Below the pieces are notes generated by a model that was not told the DNA's origin, did not search any database, and saw only the letters and a list, made by a program, of their open reading frames with translations. A program made the position numbers and the translations under genes. This document shows, in pieces, positions 16,125 to 23,604 of a DNA stretch of 64,000 nt. The stretch lies in the NCBI GenBank assembly GCA_016716475.1, contig JADJWG010000004.1, positions 1 through 64,000 of the forward strand. The letters are read 5' to 3'. The stretch comes from Phycisphaerales bacterium. Its GTDB lineage: Bacteria; Planctomycetota; Phycisphaerae; UBA1845; Fen-1342. Positions within the stretch are counted from its first letter, which is position 1. The number at the start of each line of letters is the position of its first letter.

Positions 16125-17189
16125 ATGCAGAACGTCACTGGCACTCTCCGGCTGTTCGTCGACGAAGTGCGCATCCAGGTCCGTGGTGGGCGCGGTGGAG
16201 ATGGGTGCGTCAGCTTTCGGCGGGAGAAGTACGTCCCGAAGGGTGGCCCCGACGGTGGGGACGGCGGGGACGGTGGTTCGGTGACGCTCGTGGCGCGTGA
16301 CGGAATCGACACGCTGCTCGACCTGGCGGGGCGGCATCACTACTTCGCCGAGAACGGCCAATCCGGCCGCGGCGCGAACTGCACCGGCAAGACCGGCGCG
16401 GATCTGCGGGTGGAAGTGCCCACAGGCACGCTGGTGTACGATGCGCTGACCGGCCGGCTGTTGAAGGATCTGACGGCGGATGGCCAGGAAGTCGTCGTGG
16501 CGCAGGGTGGCCGCCGCGGCCGGGGCAATGCCCGTTTCGCGTCCTCGGCGCACCAGGCCCCGCGCGAGTTCGAGACAGGACTGCCGGGGCAGGAGCGCAC
16601 GCTGCGGCTCGAGTTAAAGCTGATCGCGGACGTGGGTTTTGTGGGTCTTCCGAACGCCGGCAAGAGCACGCTGCTTTCCCGCCTGACGCAGGCGCGTCCG
16701 AAGATTGCCAGCTACCCCTTTACCACGACCAGGCCGCATCTGGGCATTATGGAATTGCCGGGATTCCGGCGGCTGGTGCTGGCTGATTTGCCGGGGTTGA
16801 TCGAGGGGGCCCACGAAGGTGTGGGTCTGGGCGATGCCTTCCTGCGGCATGTGGAGCGTACGCGTGTGATCGTGCACCTCGTCGATCTGTGTCCCCCCGC
16901 AGGTGCGCCTGCGCCGGCCGAGGCATATCGCATCATCCGCGGCGAACTTGAGAAGTACAGCACAGCGCTCGCGGCGCGTGTCGAGCTGGTGGTCGGCAGC
17001 AAGCTCGACCTCACGGATGCGGCCGAGGCGCGCACTGCGCTGGAGCAGGATCTGGGCCGGCCGATCCTTGGGATCTCCGGCGTGCTGGGTTCGGGTTTGC
17101 GCGAGCTGGCAGAGCGGATGTGGACGGCGGTGGAGCAGGAGCGCCACCGCGAGCGGGTCACGAAGCCGGCGCGCATCGATTTCGACTGA
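16125..17189 (+). CDS. obg: GTPase Obg/CgtA
   Basis: Essential GTPase in late 50S ribosome assembly and stress signalling. The 354-residue product has the glycine-rich Obg fold (residues 1-160, with GGRGGDGCVSFRREKY and PKGGPDGGDGG), then the G domain: G1 GLPNAGKST, G2 in the TTTRPHLG segment, G3 DLPGLIEGAHEG. G4 reads SKLD where NKxD is usual and G5 reads ISG rather than ISA. The C-terminal OCT domain is absent, as in many bacteria. ATG 16125 is chosen over 16083 by homology of the N-terminus. Confidence 0.97.
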   Translation: MQNVTGTLRLFVDEVRIQVRGGRGGDGCVSFRREKYVPKGGPDGGDGGDGGSVTLVARDGIDTLLDLAGRHHYFAENGQSGRGANCTGKTGADLRVEVPTGTLVYDALTGRLLKDLTADGQEVVVAQGGRRGRGNARFASSAHQAPREFETGLPGQERTLRLELKLIADVGFVGLPNAGKSTLLSRLTQARPKIASYPFTTTRPHLGIMELPGFRRLVLADLPGLIEGAHEGVGLGDAFLRHVERTRVIVHLVDLCPPAGAPAPAEAYRIIRGELEKYSTALAARVELVVGSKLDLTDAAEARTALEQDLGRPILGISGVLGSGLRELAERMWTAVEQERHRERVTKPARIDFD

Positions 17190-17216
17190 TCGTGCCATAG
17201 ACAGAGCGTACGAACA

Positions 17217-18224
17217 CTACGGGCTGCGCGGCGGGATGCGGATCTCGATACCGGCCGGCAGGATGTTCGGGTTGGCGATGGTGGCGCGATTCAGTTCGTA
17301 GATCTCCCGCCAGCGATTGCCGTCGCCGAGGAAACGCGCTGCAAGTCCGTAAAGCGTGTCGTTCTCTTCCACGATGTAGGTGTAGACCCGCTCCGCGGGC
17401 GGCGGCGTGGGGCGTTCTGACGGCCGATCCGCCGGGCGCGGCGCAGGGGTTGGCGCGGGCTCAGGGGTGGCGGTGGCTTCCTTCGGGGGCAGTTTGATGC
17501 GTTGACCAACCTTCAAGGTCTGGGGATTCAACCCGGGATTCGCGGCCTGGATGCGTGGCCACAGGTTTCCGTCTCCGAGGTGCTCTTGCGCGATGGACCA
17601 GAGACTGTCGCCACGCTGCACTTCGTAGGTGGCAGCGGCCGGGGTACCCGCAGTCGGGGTGGTGGGGCGGACCGGTGACGGTGGCGGCGTGGGCGTGACG
17701 CCGGGCCGCACGGGTTCACCAGCCGGCGGAGGTGTGACTCCGGGCCGGGGGCCGGGGTCGGCGACCGGAGCATCCGCGGATGGCGTGGTCGTGTCGCGAG
17801 ACGGCCGGGTCGTGGCGGGCTCATCGCCGGTGGGTCGCGGCGGCGGCGGTGACACGAGCGGCGGCAGATCGGTGCGGGCCGGCTGCGTCGCAGGGGTAAT
17901 ACGCGGGCCGGGACCGTCGGTAAGCGGCGGCGTGGCGCGATCCACCGGGGGGCGCACCGGGGGGGGTGTCGTCGCGGTCGGGGTGTCGCGCGACGGGAGT
18001 GTCGGTGTGACGCGATCGGGGGCGACCGGCGTACGGGTCGGCGTGGAAGGCCCCGGTGTCGCCGGGCCGGTGCGTGGACCCACAGGAGTGGCCGGTCCCT
18101 CCTCCACGACCGCTGCGTTCATCGGGAAATCACCGGTCGTTCCGGGCTTCCGCGTGAGAAAATAGATGGCCACCACTGCAAGAATGACAGCCGCGATGAT
18201 CCCGATCTTCACTTCCGTGCGCAT
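17217..18224 (-). CDS. Membrane-anchored protein with two LysM domains
   Basis: A 335-residue protein. Residues 6-24 form a transmembrane anchor (VKIGIIAAVILAVVAIYFLT); residues 28-195 are a Pro/Thr-rich linker of low complexity; two LysM modules follow, the first beginning YEVQRGDSLWSIAQEHLGDG, the second IVEENDTLYGLAARFLGDG. LysM binds peptidoglycan glycan strands, so the protein likely tethers the membrane to the wall. The same strand carries secDF just upstream, separated by a strong stem-loop. Confidence 0.88.
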   Translation of the reverse strand: MRTEVKIGIIAAVILAVVAIYFLTRKPGTTGDFPMNAAVVEEGPATPVGPRTGPATPGPSTPTRTPVAPDRVTPTLPSRDTPTATTPPPVRPPVDRATPPLTDGPGPRITPATQPARTDLPPLVSPPPPRPTGDEPATTRPSRDTTTPSADAPVADPGPRPGVTPPPAGEPVRPGVTPTPPPSPVRPTTPTAGTPAAATYEVQRGDSLWSIAQEHLGDGNLWPRIQAANPGLNPQTLKVGQRIKLPPKEATATPEPAPTPAPRPADRPSERPTPPPAERVYTYIVEENDTLYGLAARFLGDGNRWREIYELNRATIANPNILPAGIEIRIPPRSP

Positions 18225-18246
18225 CGGTCAACCCTCGCTCCAAGCG

Positions 18247-18288
18247 GACTGCCCGCCGCGCGCCGTCCTGGGTGCGTGGCGGGCAGTC
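18247..18288. repeat. 18-bp stem-loop between secDF and LysM gene
   Basis: GACTGCCCGCC (18247-18257) and GGCGGGCAGTC (18278-18288) pair perfectly; the inner bases extend the stem to 18 pairs with two G-T positions and a 6-nt loop GTCCTG. As minus-strand RNA the two G-T positions become C-A mismatches. No T tract follows on either strand. It may stop, attenuate or process the secDF transcript. Confidence 0.6.
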
Positions 18289-18321
18289 GCAGGATATCAC
18301 GCCCGTGGAACGGACGCCAGA

Positions 18322-21300
18322 CTACCGGGCCGGAACCGGCGCTGTGGCGGGGGACCGGCGCGGGCCGCTCCGCGCCAGCAGCAATGGGGCGGCCACCGCG
18401 ATCGACGAGTACGACCCGGTGATGATGCCCAGGATCATGCAGGCGTTGAACGGCCGAATGCTTGAACCGCCCCAGACGTACATGATCAAGAGGACGATGA
18501 TGGTCGTTAGCGAGGTCATCAACGTCCGGCTGAGTGTCTGATTGATGCTCTGGTTGATGATCTCCGGCGTCAGTTGACCCAGGCGTCCACGTGTTTCACG
18601 GATGCGATCAAACACCACGATGGTGTCGTTGATCGAGTAACCGATGATCGTCAACAGGGCTGCAATCACCGTCATGTTGATCTTGAAATCACCGATCAGC
18701 AGGGCGTTTCCAATCGGATGGGACTGACCGCCCAGCCAGCCGCTGATGCCAATGAAGGCCATCGCAATCAGCACGTCGTGCACCAGCGCGACCACGCCTG
18801 CCAGGCCGTAACGCGGCTTGCCAAAGCGAAACCACAGGTACCCGATGATGGCGGCCCACGAAAGAATCAGCGCCAGCGAGGCCTGCTGCACCGCGGCGGC
18901 CGCGATCTGCGGCTTGAATTGCATGACTTTGCGGAGTGCCTGCTCATCATCCAGGGCCGCCCGGGCCAGTCGCAACTCGTCGGCCGCGAACTGGTTGAAC
19001 CATTGCTCGGTGTCATCGCTGAAGCGGTACTCGGGGTCCACGACGGCGACGGCGATCGCGGTATAGGCCACTTCACCCGACGGGGCGAAGCCCGCGGCCG
19101 GGACGACCCCGAAGACCTCAAAGCGCCGTTTCGGCAGGTCGATGAAGTCGGGCTGGAAGTGCATGTTGTCGAGCCGTTCCTGCAGGGCGGCCACGGTTTG
19201 CGGCGGGTCCAGTTTCCGGAAGTACAGCAGCGCACCGTCGTAGTAATCCGTGAGATCGAGCACGGTTTCGGCCGGCAGGTCCGCGGCGATGACGGAAGGC
19301 AGCTCGCCCGTGACGGGGAAGGGCTGCTCGCCGACGCCGACGAACTCGTACTCGATGGACGGTTGGATTTCGAGGCGGTCGCGCAGGCCGGTTTCAAGGG
19401 CGTGCTGCACGAGTGCGCGGTTGGTCGCGGTGGTGGTCAGGTTCCACACCTGGCTGGTTTCATCACCGGTGTCGAGGACGCGGTTAATGCTGACCGAATC
19501 ACCGCCGAGGGCCGCAACACCGCTGCGCAGCGGGCCGGCCTGTGTGCGGATCGTTTCGGCCAGTTTGTCCGCGGGGACATCCGCCCGGATCGTCATGCGG
19601 ACGATCTCGCTGCCCGCCGTGGCATCGGCGCCGCCGCGGGCAAGCAGGCCCGCCTCTTCCAGGGGCTCGGTGAGCATCGCGGCCAGTCGGGTACTCGTGA
19701 TGCCCGGCACGCTGACATCGAAGACGCCAAGTGCGCCCGGAACCTGGGTGACTTGCACGCGGTCGAGGGCGGCCACGGCGGTGTCGAGCTCCGTCCGCAC
19801 ATTGCTCAGGGCAGCGCGCATCTGCGAGTCGTTGTAGGTTTCGCCGGCGCTAACGCGGACGCCGTACTCGGCCGACATGCCGCCGCGGAACTCCACGTCG
19901 AGTGCGTCCTTGCCGCGCATGAAGAGCAGCGAGAGGCCGATCAGCATGAACCCGGCCGACAGCGGGATGAAGTACTTCCGCTTCGACACCCAGTCGATGT
20001 TGGGCACGCCGATGATGCTCAGCATGCGCAGGTCCTTGATCCAGCCGAGTCGCACGAGGAGGGTGAAGAAAGTGCGGGTGACGAAGATGGAGGTGAACAG
20101 GTTGAGGACGATGCCGCAGCCGAGGGTCAGGCCGAAACCCTTCACCTCTTCGCTGCCGGCGTAATAGATGATCACGCAGGTGAGCAGGGTGGTGATGTTC
20201 GAGTCGAAGATGGTCGAAAAGGCCTTGTCATAGCCGTTCTTGATCATCATCCGCAGCGTGGCGCCGCGTTCGCGTTCCTCCCGCATGCGCTCGTAGATGA
20301 GCACGTTCGCATCGATGGCCATGCCGACCGAGAGCACGATGCCTGCGATGCCCACCAGCGTGATGCGGGCGCCGAGGAAAGACATGGCCGCCAGAATCAA
20401 CAGGATGTTCAAGACGAGCGCGACGTTCGCCACCGCGCCGGCCGCCTGGTAGTACACCAGCATGACGATCAGGATCGCGACGAACGCCATGATGCCCGCG
20501 CGGACGGCGTTCGCCCGGTTGGATTCGCCCAGGCTCGAGCCGATCGTGCGCTCGGACAGCGGTGTGTCCTTCAGGCGGGCCGGCAAGGCCCCCGCTTCCA
20601 TCGAGCGCACGAGATAGTCGATCTTTTCGAGCGAGAAGTCACCCGTGATCTGCCCACGTCCCGCGATCCGGCTCTGAATCGTCGGGGCGGAGTAGGCGAT
20701 GTCGTCCACCAGGATGCACAGTTGCCGGCCGATGTTCTGCTCGGTGAGGCGCCCGAAGCGCTGCGCGCCGCGCTCATCCAGGGCGAATGCCACACAGAGG
20801 CCGCCCGAGCGTTCGTCGCGGTCCGGCCGGGCACTCACCAGCTTCCAGTCGGCCGTCCCCCGCTGGAGGAGTCCATCGTTCGGATTGGTCTTGCCCAGCA
20901 CGTAGAAGTCGGTGCCGGCGCGCTCCACGACCATTGTCGTGTTGGCTTCGGGCACGAAGCGCTCACGCTCGTCGGGGGACTGCCAGTTGAAGAACTGGAA
21001 GGGGTCGTCGATCTTGAACCACTGCAACTCTTCCGTGGGCAGACGTGAGCGCCCCTCACGCTTTAGCGCCTCGCGCAGGGCGTTGTACCGCATTGGATTG
21101 GTCAGATCCGGCTCGGCGAGAATCCGGAATTCCAGCCGCCCGGAGCCGCGCAGCAGCCGCTTCAGGTCGGCCGGACTGTCGAGGAACTGACGCCCCTGCC
21201 CGCGCCAGGCGGTGTGGGCGGTCACCACGGCGTCAAACTCCGTGGCGATGTCGAGTTGGCGCAGGCGGAAGGAGTCGAGACTCGATTTGCGGACACCCGA

Positions 21301-22062
21301 TTTCTCTTCGAGTCCCAGCACCTCTTCGAAATGGCGGCGGTTCAGGTTGAACGCCATCACTTCCAGCAGCGCGTCCTCGAAGATCTCGCGCGCGTCGCGG
21401 AACTGGAGATCCAGCCGGAGCCGATCGGCCGCTGAAATCGCCTCCGGGCTTTCATCCTCCGCCGGGGGCGTGGCCGCGGCGGCGTCGCGGGCGGCTTCGG
21501 CCGCGCGGAGCGCGTCGTAGCGAAGCGCCACTTCCTGCAGCGCCGCCAGCCGTTGGGAGATCAAGCGTTCGAGTGCGGTCTGCTCTTCGGGTGTCAGGGC
21601 CCCTGGATTCGCGAGAATCGCATCGGCATTGCGCCGCGCAAGCTGCTGGAGAGCGGCTTCGCGCTGCGGGCTCGACAGCCGGACGGCTTCGAGGATGCGA
21701 CCGCGCGTGATCTCGTGACTGTAGAGCGCCCGGAGCGACTGCTGATAGCTCTCGAAGCGCTGCCGCGCATCGCGCGGCGGGAGGGGCATCTGCACTTCGA
21801 TCCGGTCGCTGCCCAGGACGCGCCATGCGAGGTCGTAGACGCCGCGCGGATCGACGCGCCGCTGCAACTGGGTTTTCACCCGTTCGGCAAGGTCGCGATC
21901 GTCGCCTGCGTCGGTGCGGTCAATTTCGTAGATCAGGGAAGTGCCGCCGGCGATATCGTTGCCCGGCCGGAGGCGTTGCTCCGGTGGGAAGACGAGGTAC
22001 ACGCCGACCAAAGCGACCAGTCCTATAATGACCAGTCTTCGGTTCAGATTCTGGACATCCAT
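18322..22062 (-). CDS. secDF: Protein translocase subunit SecDF (fused SecD-SecF)
   Basis: SecDF uses the proton gradient to pull exported proteins from the SecYEG channel. The 1246-residue fusion has the SecD half with the first helix (RLVIIGLVALVGVYLVF), GNDIAGGTSLIYEID, a large extracytoplasmic region, then the conserved helix VGIAGIVLSVGMAIDANVLI with D584, and ERMREE. The SecF half starts near residue 690 with IDWVSKRKYFIPL and DVEFRGG, and ends with IGYSINDTIVVFDRIRE. The SecF extracytoplasmic loop is about 350 residues, far above the usual ~100. A charge-rich, coiled segment (residues ~110-260) is also unusual in length. Confidence 0.96.
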   Translation of the reverse strand: MDVQNLNRRLVIIGLVALVGVYLVFPPEQRLRPGNDIAGGTSLIYEIDRTDAGDDRDLAERVKTQLQRRVDPRGVYDLAWRVLGSDRIEVQMPLPPRDARQRFESYQQSLRALYSHEITRGRILEAVRLSSPQREAALQQLARRNADAILANPGALTPEEQTALERLISQRLAALQEVALRYDALRAAEAARDAAAATPPAEDESPEAISAADRLRLDLQFRDAREIFEDALLEVMAFNLNRRHFEEVLGLEEKSGVRKSSLDSFRLRQLDIATEFDAVVTAHTAWRGQGRQFLDSPADLKRLLRGSGRLEFRILAEPDLTNPMRYNALREALKREGRSRLPTEELQWFKIDDPFQFFNWQSPDERERFVPEANTTMVVERAGTDFYVLGKTNPNDGLLQRGTADWKLVSARPDRDERSGGLCVAFALDERGAQRFGRLTEQNIGRQLCILVDDIAYSAPTIQSRIAGRGQITGDFSLEKIDYLVRSMEAGALPARLKDTPLSERTIGSSLGESNRANAVRAGIMAFVAILIVMLVYYQAAGAVANVALVLNILLILAAMSFLGARITLVGIAGIVLSVGMAIDANVLIYERMREERERGATLRMMIKNGYDKAFSTIFDSNITTLLTCVIIYYAGSEEVKGFGLTLGCGIVLNLFTSIFVTRTFFTLLVRLGWIKDLRMLSIIGVPNIDWVSKRKYFIPLSAGFMLIGLSLLFMRGKDALDVEFRGGMSAEYGVRVSAGETYNDSQMRAALSNVRTELDTAVAALDRVQVTQVPGALGVFDVSVPGITSTRLAAMLTEPLEEAGLLARGGADATAGSEIVRMTIRADVPADKLAETIRTQAGPLRSGVAALGGDSVSINRVLDTGDETSQVWNLTTTATNRALVQHALETGLRDRLEIQPSIEYEFVGVGEQPFPVTGELPSVIAADLPAETVLDLTDYYDGALLYFRKLDPPQTVAALQERLDNMHFQPDFIDLPKRRFEVFGVVPAAGFAPSGEVAYTAIAVAVVDPEYRFSDDTEQWFNQFAADELRLARAALDDEQALRKVMQFKPQIAAAAVQQASLALILSWAAIIGYLWFRFGKPRYGLAGVVALVHDVLIAMAFIGISGWLGGQSHPIGNALLIGDFKINMTVIAALLTIIGYSINDTIVVFDRIRETRGRLGQLTPEIINQSINQTLSRTLMTSLTTIIVLLIMYVWGGSSIRPFNACMILGIITGSYSSIAVAAPLLLARSGPRRSPATAPVPAR

Positions 22063-22177
22063 TGGATTCCTGCTCCTGCATCAAGATACCGGCAGCCGAG
22101 GTGGCGCCGTGTGGGGGGGAGTCGTGGTCGGAGGATCACGCCGGAGCCCGCGTGTCGCCACGGTCAGGGCGCCGGAG

Positions 22178-22774
22178 TTACGCCGTACGGTGCACTTCGG
22201 CCGGCGGACCGGTCCGCGTGATGGTGCGGAGGATCGCCGGATCGCGGATGGGTCCCTGGACAGGGGCAGTCGGCGCCTGCCAGACGATGGCTACCTGGAG
22301 CGCGCGCCAGGACGCCGCGGTGACAGCTTCAAGTGCAGCACAACCGCTGTAACCATCGCGCGGCCCGCTGACGACCACGCCGGCGCGGTCGCCCAGCGTC
22401 ATGCGCCAGGCGGCATGCAGACCACCCGCCGCGGCGCGCGGCACCGTACAGTCGGGCATGATCTGCGGGAAACCAAGATCGTTCGAGTGCTCAGAGGGTG
22501 GAGGTTCCCCGCCAGGTAGATCGTTTTCGAAGGGGATCTGCTGCACGGGGTGTGCAGGTTGCGCCGGTTCGCTCGCCCAGCGCGGCAGCACACGTTCCTG
22601 CGCCGCGACCAGCAGGAGCACGCCCAGTCCGGAGCCCAGGCGCAGCCAGTGATCCAGCCGAGTGGACAGCATCCCGATGATGGTACCGGCGCCGGCGACC
22701 GCTGCCAAGCGGCGCGGATTGGTGGCGAGGAGGGCGTACCGACCGTATTCTGGTGGAATCATGGGCAAACGCAT
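22178..22774 (-). CDS. Hypothetical membrane protein upstream of secDF
   Basis: A 198-residue protein with two hydrophobic segments near the N-terminus (AAVAGAGTIIGML, LGSGLGVLLLVAA) and a Pro-rich then Ala-rich extracytoplasmic or cytoplasmic tail. No family recognised. The start may be ATG 22774 (GGGTGGAAC upstream) or ATG 22762. In either case it faces the divergent lipoprotein gene and, with ATG 22762, the two start codons share the CATG at 22760-22763. It precedes secDF by about 115 bases. Confidence 0.55.
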   Translation of the reverse strand: MRLPMIPPEYGRYALLATNPRRLAAVAGAGTIIGMLSTRLDHWLRLGSGLGVLLLVAAQERVLPRWASEPAQPAHPVQQIPFENDLPGGEPPPSEHSNDLGFPQIMPDCTVPRAAAGGLHAAWRMTLGDRAGVVVSGPRDGYSGCAALEAVTAASWRALQVAIVWQAPTAPVQGPIRDPAILRTITRTGPPAEVHRTA

Positions 22775-23600
22775 GTTCCACCCTTATCGGCGGTTTGGAC
22801 GGACACGGTGTGAACGGGTACGAGTGCTGGGCGGCCTCGGGGTGGTTGCGGCACTGGTCTGCGGTTGTGGCTCGCATGCCCGGTTGACACTCCAACAGCC
22901 GTTTGCACCCCCCTCACAGCAGCGCCTGACACTCGAGAGCCCCTGGGGGTATTTCGTCGAAGAAGGCGACAGACTGCGGGCTCTGCTGGAGTTTCCCTTG
23001 CCGTCGGAGCGAGATGGTCCGCCGGCGTTTTTTTGCTACGTGATCGGTCCCGCCGAGCCCGGGGCGTGGCGCATGATGGCGCCGGGGATCGATCCACTGT
23101 CGGTGGAGTACCAGCTCGAAGGGGGCTTCTTTCCCGGGGTCATGGGAGCGCCGCTTGAGCTTCCGGTAAAGGCGGATGCGGAGGAGGAAGCCGATGACTC
23201 GGCGGACCCGGACGAGCCCGTCGCTGAGGAGCCGCCCGAGGCGGCTGACCCCGAGCAGCCCGACGCCGGCCACGACGAAGCGAATGATAGAGCGGACGAT
23301 CGGCCGCCACTGGAGGCCTATCGTGGCTTCCTGATCCAATCGGTAGGGCGGCTGGCGGGACGGGCGAGCTTTACCATCGGAGAATTGAAGCTGCGGCGCG
23401 GGCTGCTGGGCGGCCGTTACCGTGAGATCGAGTTCGATCTGTATACGGAGGATGGCGCTCGGCTGACCGGGCGGGCCGTACTTGAACTCATGCCAAAGCG
23501 TTTCGAGAAGTTCGAGCGCGACTACGCTGCGGACGTCGCACGGTTGCTTGCGATCCGTGCTCCGGTGGACAAGGCCGAACCGCCCTTGGGGGCTCCGTGA
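22761..23600 (+). CDS. Lipoprotein of unknown function
   Basis: A 279-residue product with a basic N-terminus, a hydrophobic core (VLGGLGVVAALVCGCG) and a lipobox ending at Cys, so a lipid-anchored protein. An acidic low-complexity insert (EEEADDSADPDEPVAEEPPE region, about residues 140-180) divides two beta-rich parts. I recognise no family. GGTGGAATC precedes the ATG. It ends 4 bases before the convergent protease gene. Confidence 0.72.
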   Translation: MGKRMFHPYRRFGRTRCERVRVLGGLGVVAALVCGCGSHARLTLQQPFAPPSQQRLTLESPWGYFVEEGDRLRALLEFPLPSERDGPPAFFCYVIGPAEPGAWRMMAPGIDPLSVEYQLEGGFFPGVMGAPLELPVKADAEEEADDSADPDEPVAEEPPEAADPEQPDAGHDEANDRADDRPPLEAYRGFLIQSVGRLAGRASFTIGELKLRRGLLGGRYREIEFDLYTEDGARLTGRAVLELMPKRFEKFERDYAADVARLLAIRAPVDKAEPPLGAP

Positions 23601-23604
23601 TTCG

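Noticed and set aside
18574..21048. 824-codon open frame on the plus strand opposite secDF
   Set aside because: It lies wholly within secDF; His/Gln/Val-rich translation with no domain, typical of GC-rich antisense frames.
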